Shown: positions 53,202 through 61,469 of the stretch, piece after piece
Layout: every line of letters starts with the position of its first letter
How positions within the stretch are numbered: the stretch's first letter is position 1
Virus record (IMG/VR): IMGVR_UViG_3300043409_001427
Location: 1-64,000 of that record
Length of the DNA: 64,000 nucleotides
Source of the DNA: a virus
Reading direction: 5' to 3' (one strand)
Notes under the pieces: model-generated
Database searches by the model: none
Seen by the model: the letters and a program-made list of their open reading frames with translations, nothing else
Told to the model about the DNA's origin: nothing
Translations under genes and position numbers: made by a program

Positions 53202-53909
53202 ATGCGTATCAATGAATTATTAGCAGAACAAGAACAACTAGATGAACTAAGCCTTAAGGGGTTAGGTCAGGGCATAGGCAAAGCAGTAGGTGCAGCCGCT
53301 GGGGGAATAGTTCAAGGCGCAAAAAATGTTTGGTCAGGTGCAAAACAAGGTTACGCCGCAGGGCAGGCAGCATTAGCGCCAGGGGCTGATCCAGCCGCTG
53401 ATCCAGCCGCCGCAGGCAGTACTGCACCAGCAACGGGCAGCGGCGGCGCTGTAGCAACACCTCCAGCAGGACAAGCACCGGCAGCAACACCTCCAGCAGG
53501 ACAAGCACCGGCAGCAACACCTCCAGCAGGACAAGCACCGGCAGCAACACCTCCAGCAGGACAAGCACCGGCAGCAACACCTCCAGCAGGTGGAGAAGCT
53601 CCTGCAAGTCCAGCAGTAGATCAAGCAAGTAAAGTTGGTGTAGGACAAATTAATAAACTTATTCCAACACTACGAACCCGAGATTTAAACAGCGTAAAGA
53701 AAACTGTTGACGCTACTCTTGTTAAGAAACAAAAGCAACCGGCAGCACCAGCGGCAGCGCCAGCTAAACCAGGAGCGGTGGCACCAGCGGCGCCAACTCA
53801 AGCAGAGCTTGATGCTGATCGAGAAAGATTAATGGGACCAGATAACGGTGGCGCGAACGAAAGCAAGATCGTTAGATTTGAAAGTCGTTTCTTAGGAATG
53901 ATGATTTAA
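53202..53909 (+). CDS. Pro/Ala-repeat virion-like protein
   Basis: A 235-residue protein. The N-terminus MRINELLAEQEQLDELSLKGLG is helical, followed by a Gly/Ala segment and a repeat (PPAGQAPAAT) with four perfect copies. The C-terminal part (SKVGVGQINKLIPTLRTRDLN, then KTVDATLVKKQ) matches the end of the preceding protein, so the two share a domain. It is separated from the next gene by converging terminators. Unknown function, probably a structural partner of the previous protein. Confidence 0.65.
   Translation: MRINELLAEQEQLDELSLKGLGQGIGKAVGAAAGGIVQGAKNVWSGAKQGYAAGQAALAPGADPAADPAAAGSTAPATGSGGAVATPPAGQAPAATPPAGQAPAATPPAGQAPAATPPAGQAPAATPPAGGEAPASPAVDQASKVGVGQINKLIPTLRTRDLNSVKKTVDATLVKKQKQPAAPAAAPAKPGAVAPAAPTQAELDADRERLMGPDNGGANESKIVRFESRFLGMMI
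53454..53590 (+). repeat. 30-bp tandem repeat, four perfect copies
   Basis: Units begin at 53461, 53491, 53521 and 53551 (each starting CTCCAGCAGGACAAGCACCG), with a partial copy after 53581. In frame, each unit adds ten residues, so copy changes would keep the frame. Confidence 0.95.
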
Positions 53910-54130
53910 AAGAAAGGCTGTCCGCTTTCTTTTGTTATCTCTAAATTCTTTTCTACAATCTTACCTATGATAACCCTGTCTTCATAGGAAAGCATATAAG
54001 CTTCTGCAGGACCCATTCCTCGCATATACCAGCATAGTCTAAAAAGTTCTTCTTTTAAGGCTTTTGACTCTCTATCGTAATCATCAACTAGCTGATTAAT
54101 CCCATCGATATCGAGGGCCAAAAGCCTCAT
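53906..54130 (-). CDS. small tail-assembly protein, gp51/gp26-region type
   Basis: A 74-residue protein downstream of the gp26-like gene with a 4-bp overlap. ELFRLCWYMRGMGPAEAYMLSYEDR resembles, from memory, the small tail-assembly or hub chaperones next to gp26 in marine T4-like phages. A role in hub or tape-measure assembly is plausible because gene 29-like lies divergently beside it. Confidence 0.55.
   Translation of the reverse strand: MRLLALDIDGINQLVDDYDRESKALKEELFRLCWYMRGMGPAEAYMLSYEDRVIIGKIVEKNLEITKESGQPFF
53908..53933. terminator. bidirectional terminator between converging genes
   Basis: AAAAGAAAG (53908-53916) pairs with CTTTCTTTT (53925-53933) around an 8-base loop. It gives a terminal U-run in both directions and overlaps both stop codons (plus 53907-53909, minus 53906-53908). 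Confidence 0.75.
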
Positions 54131-54978
54131 ACGAAAAAAGTTGATGGGTCAAAAGTTATAGGAACATCGACAGTATCACCAGTAACACCCTTTGCTCGCA
54201 TTTCTTCAGTAACCGCAACCTGCATCGGTTTGATATTGTTTTGTTCTCGAAGTTTAGTTAGATGAGATTCAATTTTAGAATACATGTCCTTGTCAATATT
54301 ATTAATAAATTCGTAAATGTGTTCGGGGTCGCTAGTAACACCACCGGGACTTTCTATCCTATCAATACTATTAATAATAGTACTCAATGTAGCATCTGTA
54401 AGTTTTGCAAAACTTTCCTGAAACAATTTAATTTTTTGTTCTTCGGACATTTTTTCATCGTTAACTACATTCATTATTTTTTGTGTTTCAAATGCTTCAA
54501 TAGCCGCACGACTGATATGTTTGTAAGTTAGTGGACGAACAAATACAGTTAGTTCGTCATTAATAGGTACTACTGGATCCCAACTGATCCGATTAATTAA
54601 TCCGTCCATCACAGTACGCAGATCTAATCGATATTCTAATTCTAATTCATCGTTAAATTTAACTGGAACAGTCATCATTTCACCGTAAGTTGCCAGTCTA
54701 ATTGCTATTAATATTAGATCTAAATCCAAATTAGTGCAGTCCCAAGCATTTTTAACATTTGGAACACAGTGTTGTATTACATCTACAATGGCTTGCCCGT
54801 TCATGAGCGCATCAGGAATTTTTAATGCTAGTTCGTCTTTAGCAGTCATAGAATAAACAGGGAATTCACCATTTTCTGTCATAACCAAACTACCTTCGGG
54901 CCAAAATTGGCCGTTGCTTGGCAACCTAATGTAGATTTTAGGCTGACGCATGTACACTGATAAAGGATTGACGCTCAT
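54127..54978 (-). CDS. 26: gp26-like baseplate hub assembly protein
   Basis: A 283-residue protein. The N-terminus (IYIRLPSNGQFWPEGSLVMTENGEFPVYSMTAKDEL, in parts) and LKIPDALMNGQAIVDVIQHC are typical of phage hub/tail-assembly proteins annotated gp26 in marine T4-like genomes; T4 gp26 has 208 residues. It is transcribed away from the tape-measure gene, with a late-type promoter 48 bp upstream. Hub assembly role inferred from family and neighbours. Confidence 0.65.
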   Translation of the reverse strand: MSVNPLSVYMRQPKIYIRLPSNGQFWPEGSLVMTENGEFPVYSMTAKDELALKIPDALMNGQAIVDVIQHCVPNVKNAWDCTNLDLDLILIAIRLATYGEMMTVPVKFNDELELEYRLDLRTVMDGLINRISWDPVVPINDELTVFVRPLTYKHISRAAIEAFETQKIMNVVNDEKMSEEQKIKLFQESFAKLTDATLSTIINSIDRIESPGGVTSDPEHIYEFINNIDKDMYSKIESHLTKLREQNNIKPMQVAVTEEMRAKGVTGDTVDVPITFDPSTFFV

Positions 54979-54994
54979 ATGGGTATTATCTCCG

Positions 54995-55002
54995 AATAAA
55001 TA
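54995..55002 (+). promoter_or_regulatory. late-type promoter element (AATAAATA), tape measure gene
   Basis: One mismatch from TATAAATA, 56 bp before the ATG at 55059. Confidence 0.5.
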
Positions 55003-55025
55003 AGTTTAAAGAATTATCTTTAAAG

Positions 55026-55033
55026 TATTTATG
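55026..55033 (-). promoter_or_regulatory. late-type promoter element (CATAAATA), gp26-like gene
   Basis: Minus-strand CATAAATA 48 bp before the start at 54978. It forms a divergent pair with the plus-strand element at 54995-55002, the two reading across each other. Confidence 0.55.
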
Positions 55034-55058
55034 TACGCAGAAAACTCTAGGAAAAACA

Positions 55059-57620
55059 ATGGCAGATGAAGTAATTAGTGGTGGTCAACAGATAGCATCA
55101 GAAGCAACTTTGCAACGGTTATTAGACTCCGTCGCCGGAAGTGGTGATTCGTCTGCCGCTCTCAAAATTAAAGAGTTAGGTGAAAAATCAAAAGTTGCGG
55201 GTAAAGAACTTGAGCAGTTTAAAGATTGGATTGGTAAAACTATAGAAGCATCTTCTGCGTTAACCAAATCTTTTATTTCAGGGACCGCAACAACTAGTCA
55301 AATGGCAGGTGTGTTAGGAACTTTACCGGGACCAATTGGATTAGTGTTTCAAGGCCTAAGTAAACTAGCAGGTTTCCAAGAACAAGCTATGACACAATAT
55401 CAGGTCATGAGCAAAGCTGGTATTAGTTTTGGAGGCAGCTTAACCGAGATGCGTAAGGCCGCCGCCGATACACACATGACATTAGAACAATTTGCTTCTT
55501 TTATGAAAAACAATGCCGCCGATATGATAAGATTGGGCGGTAGTGCAAATGAAGGAGCAAAGGCATTTAGATTGTTGAGTAATGAATTATTAACTAGCCC
55601 AGCTGGTGCAAATTTACAAGCACTGGGTTATACCACTGAAGAAGTTAATCAAGGTATGATTAACTATATTGCAATGACTGGTGGCAGAACTAAAGAAGAA
55701 TTAAAAAACTCTAAAGAAGTTACTGCCGGCGCTCAAAATTATCTAGAACAGATGGATAGACTTGCAGATATAACAGGTAAGACTAGAGATGAACTACAAA
55801 AAGAATTAAAACAAAAACAAGAAGTCGCTGATATAGAATTATATAAAGCATCACTTAGCAAAGAAGATCGAGAAAAGTTCAGCGCAGTTTATAATGATGC
55901 ACTAGCAAAATATGGACAAGGTGCTGCCGATAATGTATTGGCACAGGCACAAGGACGAGCAGTGACAACAGAGGCAGGCAAAAAATATGCCGCACTTGCC
56001 CCACAAGCCGCTAATGCATTAAAAGATCAATACAACATGACGATGCAATATGGTGCAAAAAGCGCCCAGGCTCGTCAAGCAGAAGACAATGCTAGACTAT
56101 CAAATAGAGATGCTTTCCAAAGATTTTCTGGTACGCTAGCATCTTCCACTGACCTATTAAAAGGAAATGAATCAGCCGCAATACGAGCCGCAAAAGATAC
56201 GGCGGCAGGCATGACCACTCAGAAAGCACTAACTGATGCAGAAAAATCAAGAGATGCCGCTAAAGCAGAACAAGTAGAAAGCGAAGCTAAGTCAATGGCT
56301 ATAGCAAATCAGAATTTAAAAGAGTTTAGTTCTGTAATATTATCATTTATTAGTCCATTCATCAGCGCATTAACTCCGCTTATTTCAGGATTAAGTTATT
56401 TGACGCCTATTATAGGTACAGTTGCCGCCGTGTTAGTAGCAGTAAAAGTTGCCGGAATGGCAGTTGCGGCTTGGGAATGGCAAAAGCTAGCGGTCGCCAA
56501 AGCAAAAGCTGCGTTTCAAGGCGGCGGCGCTAAAGGAGTTGCCTCAATGCTACTTGGTGCAAAAGGCGGCGCGGCCCCAACAGTTCCAACACCTCCTGCT
56601 ACTGGACCACTTGCTGCCGCTAAAGGCGGTGGTGGCGGGTTTATTGACTTTATCAAATCTCTAGGTAGGGGACTTGCAAGTCTAGCACCTATTGCTGTTC
56701 CTATGTTGATTGGTGCTGCCGCAGTTTCGGGTGTTATTGCATTACTGGGTCTAGGTATTGCAGCCGCAATAGCGTTAATTGGTTTAAGTTTACCTGTGTT
56801 TGCCAAAGGATTAAAAGACATTGCAGAGATTGACGGCATGAACTTATTAAAGGTTGCCGCAGGTATAACAGCACTAGGATTTGCGATGGTTGCGTTTACC
56901 GCAGGCAGTGTTGTTGGGGGACTAGGAGCAATTGGTGCTAAAGTATTAAACTTCTTTTCCGGTGGTGGCCCAATTGGATTAATTAAAGATTCAGTAAATG
57001 AACTTAGTCCGATATTGCCGCAATTGCTTGCCCTTGGACCAGCATTACAAACATTTTCAACAAGTTTGAATGCAGGGTTTAGCGGTATAGATACTGCTAA
57101 GTTACAAGAGTTAGCTTCTGGTATTAGTTCACTAGGATCATCTTTAGTTGCATTTTCCGGAGCTACAGTTGCCGCAGGATTGGCGGGAGCAGGATCACAA
57201 ATTATTAGTTTCTTTACTGGTGGTGGACCAATTGCACAGATTAAAACTACAGTTGCCGAACTAAGTCCATTAATACCATCAATGCAGGCATTGGGACCTG
57301 CATTAAGCAACTACTCGTCTGCAATAGTTAGTTTTGGTAAAGCAGTTAGCGGTGTTGATATTGCCAAAGCAGAAAAATTAAAAGAAGCAATGAAAGGTCC
57401 GGGACTAGCTGAATCTATCAGTAGTGCCGCTGGCAAAATGGTTTCGGCTACAGCAAACCTAGTATCAGGCCAACAAGGGTCTGGAGAAAAAACTAGTTTG
57501 GCCTTAACTACATTAAATAACACTATAAATGATTTAAAAGTTATCATGAGAGAAGTGGCTGAAAACACTAAGAATAATGTCAATGCTACTAAGAAACTCA
57601 ATGGTAATCTATTTGCGTAA
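55059..57620 (+). CDS. 29: tape measure protein (gp29-like)
   Basis: An 853-residue protein with long helical coiled-coil-like stretches, hydrophobic Gly/Ala segments (about 445-475, 545-590 and later) and repeated units such as FFSGGGPIGLIKDSVNELSP and FFTGGGPIAQIKTTVAELSP. This is the pattern of tail tape measure proteins, which set tail length inside the tube and probably reach the host membrane. AGGAAAAACA precedes the ATG. T4 gp29 has 590 residues. The gene is followed by the portal, 15 bp away. Confidence 0.85.
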   Translation: MADEVISGGQQIASEATLQRLLDSVAGSGDSSAALKIKELGEKSKVAGKELEQFKDWIGKTIEASSALTKSFISGTATTSQMAGVLGTLPGPIGLVFQGLSKLAGFQEQAMTQYQVMSKAGISFGGSLTEMRKAAADTHMTLEQFASFMKNNAADMIRLGGSANEGAKAFRLLSNELLTSPAGANLQALGYTTEEVNQGMINYIAMTGGRTKEELKNSKEVTAGAQNYLEQMDRLADITGKTRDELQKELKQKQEVADIELYKASLSKEDREKFSAVYNDALAKYGQGAADNVLAQAQGRAVTTEAGKKYAALAPQAANALKDQYNMTMQYGAKSAQARQAEDNARLSNRDAFQRFSGTLASSTDLLKGNESAAIRAAKDTAAGMTTQKALTDAEKSRDAAKAEQVESEAKSMAIANQNLKEFSSVILSFISPFISALTPLISGLSYLTPIIGTVAAVLVAVKVAGMAVAAWEWQKLAVAKAKAAFQGGGAKGVASMLLGAKGGAAPTVPTPPATGPLAAAKGGGGGFIDFIKSLGRGLASLAPIAVPMLIGAAAVSGVIALLGLGIAAAIALIGLSLPVFAKGLKDIAEIDGMNLLKVAAGITALGFAMVAFTAGSVVGGLGAIGAKVLNFFSGGGPIGLIKDSVNELSPILPQLLALGPALQTFSTSLNAGFSGIDTAKLQELASGISSLGSSLVAFSGATVAAGLAGAGSQIISFFTGGGPIAQIKTTVAELSPLIPSMQALGPALSNYSSAIVSFGKAVSGVDIAKAEKLKEAMKGPGLAESISSAAGKMVSATANLVSGQQGSGEKTSLALTTLNNTINDLKVIMREVAENTKNNVNATKKLNGNLFA

Positions 57621-57635
57621 TTAAAGGATACTAAA

Positions 57636-59342
57636 TTGTCTTGGAAAAAATTCTTTACTCCAGTTGATGTAAGTGGAAAACTGGGCCCGATCAGCGGGAA
57701 CATGTCCACCGGCGGCAATATGCCTGGTCGAACAAATTATTCTAGTTATCTGCCTGATATCTATGCTGGACATCCTAATCGTTTAGAACGATATGGTCAG
57801 TACGATACCATGGACACGGACAGCGAGGTTAATGCCGCATTTGATATTTTGGCTGAGTTTTGTACACAGTCAAATGATGAGAATGGAACACCGTTTCAAA
57901 TCTTTTTTAAAGAACAGGCAACACAAACGGAAATTAAAATCATTAAGAAATATCTACAACAGTGGACTAGACTGAATCATTTCCAAATCCGCATGTTTAA
58001 GATCGTTCGCAATGCATTTAAGTATGGTGACACTTTCTTTGTAAGAGATCCGGAAAATCAATCGTGGATGTATATTGATCCCGCTAAGGTAGATAAAATC
58101 ATCGTAAACGAAAGCGATGGTAAGAAACCCGAGCAATATTTTATCCGTGACTTTAACCCTAACTTAGAGACACTGGCAGTGACTGCTATTCAACCCACTA
58201 ATGCAAATGGTGGAGGTAGTAGTTATGGTTCAGGAAATACCGGCGCAGGTGGTAGCAGAGGTATGACAGGGTCGGTTCCCCAAGCAACTGGAAGCCGCTT
58301 TACACAAAATCAAAATCAATATGCAATAGATGCTCGCCATGTGATTCATATTAGCATGAGCGAAGGATTAGATAACAACTATCCATTTGGAAATAGTCTA
58401 ATGGAAGGTATTTTTAAAGTATTCAAACAAAAAGAATTACTTGAAGATAGTATTCTAATCTATCGTATACAGAGAGCGCCTGAGCGCAGAGTATTCTACA
58501 TTGATGTAGGAAATATGCCAAGTCACTTGGCTATGAGCTTTGTTGAGCGTGTTAAAAATGAAGTTAACCAACGCCGCATACCTAGTGTAACTGGCGGGTC
58601 ACAAAGCGTTATTGATGCAAGTTACAACCCTTTAAGCATTAACGAAGATTACTTCTTTCCTCAAACAGCAGAAGGTCGAGGAAGTAAAGTTGAAATCCTT
58701 CAAGGCGGTCAAAACTTAGGAGAGATCGATGATCTTAGATATTTTACTAATAAGCTATTTCGTGCTTTACGCATACCTTCAAGTTATCTACCTACCGGGT
58801 CTGACGACGGAGGATCTAACTTCAATGATGGTCGAGTTGGCACCGCGTACATTCAAGAATTAAGATTTAACAAGTATTGCGAACGACTACAAAGTCTATT
58901 AAACGGACCGTTTGATAACGAATTTAAATTGTATCTACATACACAAGGTGTAAATGTAGACAGCAATGTATTTGAAATCCAGTTTAATCCTCCGCAAAAC
59001 TTTGCCGCTTATCGTCAAGCAGAGATGGATACTGCCCGTGTTAATACATTTAACACTATGATAGCAGTTCCGATGATCAGCAAACGATTTGCAATGAAGC
59101 GTTTCTTAGGTATGACTACAGAAGAAGTTGCAGAGAATGAAAAACTATGGAAAGAAGAAAATGTTGATGAAGATCAATATCTAAGTGCTAGTAGCGAACT
59201 AAGAAGCGCAGGAATTACAGCAAACGGTATGGCCGCAGACTCTTCAGCATTAAGTTCTAGTGCTCTACCCCCAGAAGATCCAGCAGCCGATCCCACTGCC
59301 GCCGCAGAACCCGCCCCAGCAACTCCGCCAGCGGCAGCATAA
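57636..59342 (+). CDS. 20: portal protein gp20
   Basis: A 568-residue portal protein of the T4 type, the dodecameric head-vertex ring. Signature stretches are NRLERYGQYDTMDTDSEVNAAFDIL, LLEDSILIYRIQRAPERRVFYID-like and DDLRYFTNKLFRALRIPSSYLP. The start is TTG at 57636, preceded by AAAGGATACTAAA, and gives the family N-terminus (SWKKFFTPV). A C-terminal Pro/Ala-rich tail ends at a CATAAATA that spans the stop codon. Confidence 0.95.
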   Translation: MSWKKFFTPVDVSGKLGPISGNMSTGGNMPGRTNYSSYLPDIYAGHPNRLERYGQYDTMDTDSEVNAAFDILAEFCTQSNDENGTPFQIFFKEQATQTEIKIIKKYLQQWTRLNHFQIRMFKIVRNAFKYGDTFFVRDPENQSWMYIDPAKVDKIIVNESDGKKPEQYFIRDFNPNLETLAVTAIQPTNANGGGSSYGSGNTGAGGSRGMTGSVPQATGSRFTQNQNQYAIDARHVIHISMSEGLDNNYPFGNSLMEGIFKVFKQKELLEDSILIYRIQRAPERRVFYIDVGNMPSHLAMSFVERVKNEVNQRRIPSVTGGSQSVIDASYNPLSINEDYFFPQTAEGRGSKVEILQGGQNLGEIDDLRYFTNKLFRALRIPSSYLPTGSDDGGSNFNDGRVGTAYIQELRFNKYCERLQSLLNGPFDNEFKLYLHTQGVNVDSNVFEIQFNPPQNFAAYRQAEMDTARVNTFNTMIAVPMISKRFAMKRFLGMTTEEVAENEKLWKEENVDEDQYLSASSELRSAGITANGMAADSSALSSSALPPEDPAADPTAAAEPAPATPPAAA

Positions 59343-59350
59343 ATACTAAC

Positions 59351-59596
59351 ATGATACTAAGAGAATTCATTTATTTCGATCGCGATCACAGAGATCCTCA
59401 AGAGGACAATCGGTACAATAGTCAAAATGATACCAGCATTCTTAAGAGTAAAGACCTGCGTAAGACTCGGTTAACACTCCGTATGATCAACGATATTCGT
59501 AAAGCTGCCGAAGCCCACGATAAAGAAAAGCGTGAAGAACTTGGTCTAGTTAGAAAAATGTACGCCGCACCTCCTCCAGAAGCCGCCCCTATATAA
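59351..59596 (+). CDS. small protein at the gp67 position
   Basis: An 81-residue, highly charged helical protein (KDLRKTRLTLRMINDIRKAAEAHDKE). In T4 the 80-residue prohead core protein gp67 follows gene 20 here, so an analogous role in the prohead core is possible. I see no sequence similarity to T4 gp67. The ATG lies 5 bases after a CATAAATA element, so a late transcript would be close to leaderless. Confidence 0.55.
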   Translation: MILREFIYFDRDHRDPQEDNRYNSQNDTSILKSKDLRKTRLTLRMINDIRKAAEAHDKEKREELGLVRKMYAAPPPEAAPI

Positions 59597-59599
59597 ATA
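59592..59599 (+). promoter_or_regulatory. T4-type late promoter TATAAATA
   Basis: Exact consensus overlapping the stop codon of the upstream gene, followed by a 180-base leader to the acidic core protein gene. Confidence 0.75.
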
Positions 59600-59789
59600 T
59601 AGTAAACTACAAACATAAGTTTTGTTATCAAAAACTAAATATTTTTAACAAAACTTGTCAATTCCAGGATCAAATCCTCGGACTTTCTTGCCAGAACGGC
59701 TCGTTTTTGGCCTATTTCGCATACTAAAATTAACTATGCTGTAAATACCATACAGCATTGCCGCTACCATAATAGGAGAATTTATTAAC
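59600..59789 (+). other. structured 5' leader
   Basis: Perfect inverted repeats: 11 bp at 59617-59627 with 59646-59656, and 8 bp at 59736-59743 with 59751-59758, plus AGGAT-CAA-ATCCT between them. ATAGGAG at the end gives the ribosome-binding site of the next gene. No ORF seen. Confidence 0.6.
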
Positions 59790-60806
59790 ATGTCTACAAA
59801 ATTTGAAGAGTTGCTTGATCTTTTGATTAACGAAGAACACGAAAAAGCCAATGAGCTTTTCCATGAGATCGTTGTTGAAAAGTCTCGCTCAATATACGAA
59901 AACCTTATCGCCGAAGAAGAGGATGAGGAAGCCGACGAGAGTCAAGAAGATGATGATGAGTCTGTAGAAGAAGCTTCTGAAGAAGAAGACGAATCCGTAG
60001 ATGAAAGTGCCGACGAAGAAGCCGACGAAAGTGTAGACCTAGAAGATAGCTACATGATGGACGCTGGAGACGAGCATGACGACGGTCTTGGTGGTGACGC
60101 TACTGACGACCTAGGTGCAGAAATTGGTGCTACAGATGGCGCTGGTGAAGAAGATCCAGAATCGTCTGAAGAACAAGCAATTTTTGATATCAAGAACGCA
60201 ATTGAAGAATTAGAAGCAGCCTTTGCTGACCTAGAAGCATCTCAAGGTGCTGAAGCTGGTACAGACTTCGGTGACGAAGAAGGCGACGATGATTCCGAAA
60301 TGGGGTCCGACGATGAAATGATGGGTCAACCAGCATTTGAAGGTCGTAAACTTCGTGAGTACTCAGAAAAAGTTGGAAACGACTGGGAAAAGAACAGCCA
60401 AAAAACTGACGGTGATGAAGCTGGTGCAGGCACCGGTGAAAAGATGAGCCGACCAGTTGCAGGTAAAAGCCCAGTAAGTTCCGGTAAAGGTAAGCCTACA
60501 ACAGGTGCTACTGCTAAGAACATTCTAGGCGACCAGAAAGTTGGTCAAGGTAAGAATACCGGCGACCGTCCTGATAGCCTAAACAAAGGTATTGCACAAG
60601 TTAGCGGTGAAAAACTAGCTAATGGCATGCAGAATGTTGATGGTAAGAAGTCAGGTGTTAAGACATTGTCTAAACAAGGTGCTGGATATCCTGGTAATAA
60701 CAAGTCCGCTGGCCCAGTAGGTTCCGGAACAGGCGACAAAGCAGGACAAACAAGCGTTGGTAATGTAAAGAGCCCAATCAACGGTGCTCCTAACCGCAAC
60801 GCCTAA
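59790..60806 (+). CDS. acidic prohead-core-type protein (gp68 position)
   Basis: A 338-residue protein. The N-terminal helical part (KFEELLDLLINEEHEKANELFHEIVVEKS) is followed by a strongly acidic stretch (about 45-190, with runs of Asp and Glu) and a Gly/Lys-rich tail repeating GxGxK-type units. Highly charged proteins at this locus (gp67/gp68) form the T4 prohead core and are cleaved by gp21. Family membership is inferred from position, acidity and its place just before gp21. Confidence 0.65.
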   Translation: MSTKFEELLDLLINEEHEKANELFHEIVVEKSRSIYENLIAEEEDEEADESQEDDDESVEEASEEEDESVDESADEEADESVDLEDSYMMDAGDEHDDGLGGDATDDLGAEIGATDGAGEEDPESSEEQAIFDIKNAIEELEAAFADLEASQGAEAGTDFGDEEGDDDSEMGSDDEMMGQPAFEGRKLREYSEKVGNDWEKNSQKTDGDEAGAGTGEKMSRPVAGKSPVSSGKGKPTTGATAKNILGDQKVGQGKNTGDRPDSLNKGIAQVSGEKLANGMQNVDGKKSGVKTLSKQGAGYPGNNKSAGPVGSGTGDKAGQTSVGNVKSPINGAPNRNA

Positions 60807-60819
60807 TTAGAGAAACTGG

Positions 60820-61452
60820 ATGAAAAAAATAGCTTACTTAAGAGAACACCTTAGTTTTGATCAGTCCGGCATCGTAATGGAGTCGGACGATAAAGATGGT
60901 AAGACTCTTCATTTGAAGGGAATTGCAATTCAAGGTGGAATCCGTAATGCTAATCAAAGAGTTTACCCCGTAGACGAAATTGAAAGAGCCGTTAAATCGC
61001 TGAATGACCAAATTCAAAATGGTTATTCAGTGTTAGGCGAAGTTGATCATCCAGATGATCTTAAAGTGAATTTAGACCGTGTCAGCCACATGATTACAAA
61101 TATGTGGATGGAAGGTCCAAACGGCTATGGAAAGATGAAAATACTTCCTACGCCGATGGGAAATTTAGTCCGCACCATGCTTGAAAGCGGTGTAAAACTT
61201 GGTGTTAGTTCTCGTGGTAGTGGCAATGTCAACGACATGAACGGCCATGTATCCGATTTTGAGATTATCACTGTGGACATAGTAGCCCAGCCCAGCGCCC
61301 CTGGTGCTTATCCTACCCCCGTGTACGAACATTTAATGAACGCCCGCGGCGGTATGAGAGCATTCAAGGTTGCTACTGAAGTAAAAGAAGATCCCAAGGC
61401 CCAAAAATATCTACAAGAATCGATCTTGCAGATCATCAAAGGTCTAAAATAA
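60820..61452 (+). CDS. 21: prohead maturation protease gp21
   Basis: A 210-residue serine protease of the T4 gp21 family. GIAIQGGIRNANQRVYPVDEIERA, VLGEVDHPDDLKVNLDRVSHMI (His), KLGVSSRGSGNV (Ser) and DIVAQPSAPGAYP are the expected blocks. It cleaves core and capsid proteins during head maturation. It overlaps the gp22 frame by one base. Confidence 0.93.
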   Translation: MKKIAYLREHLSFDQSGIVMESDDKDGKTLHLKGIAIQGGIRNANQRVYPVDEIERAVKSLNDQIQNGYSVLGEVDHPDDLKVNLDRVSHMITNMWMEGPNGYGKMKILPTPMGNLVRTMLESGVKLGVSSRGSGNVNDMNGHVSDFEIITVDIVAQPSAPGAYPTPVYEHLMNARGGMRAFKVATEVKEDPKAQKYLQESILQIIKGLK

Positions 61453-61469
61453 TGCCCGAGGAGAAATAT

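Noticed and set aside
53454-53590. CRISPR-like array
   Set aside because: The repeat is tandem without spacers and lies inside a coding frame.
53254-53648. Antisense Cys/Leu-rich repeat ORFs
   Set aside because: They are the mirror image of the 30-bp PPAGQAPAAT repeat on the other strand.
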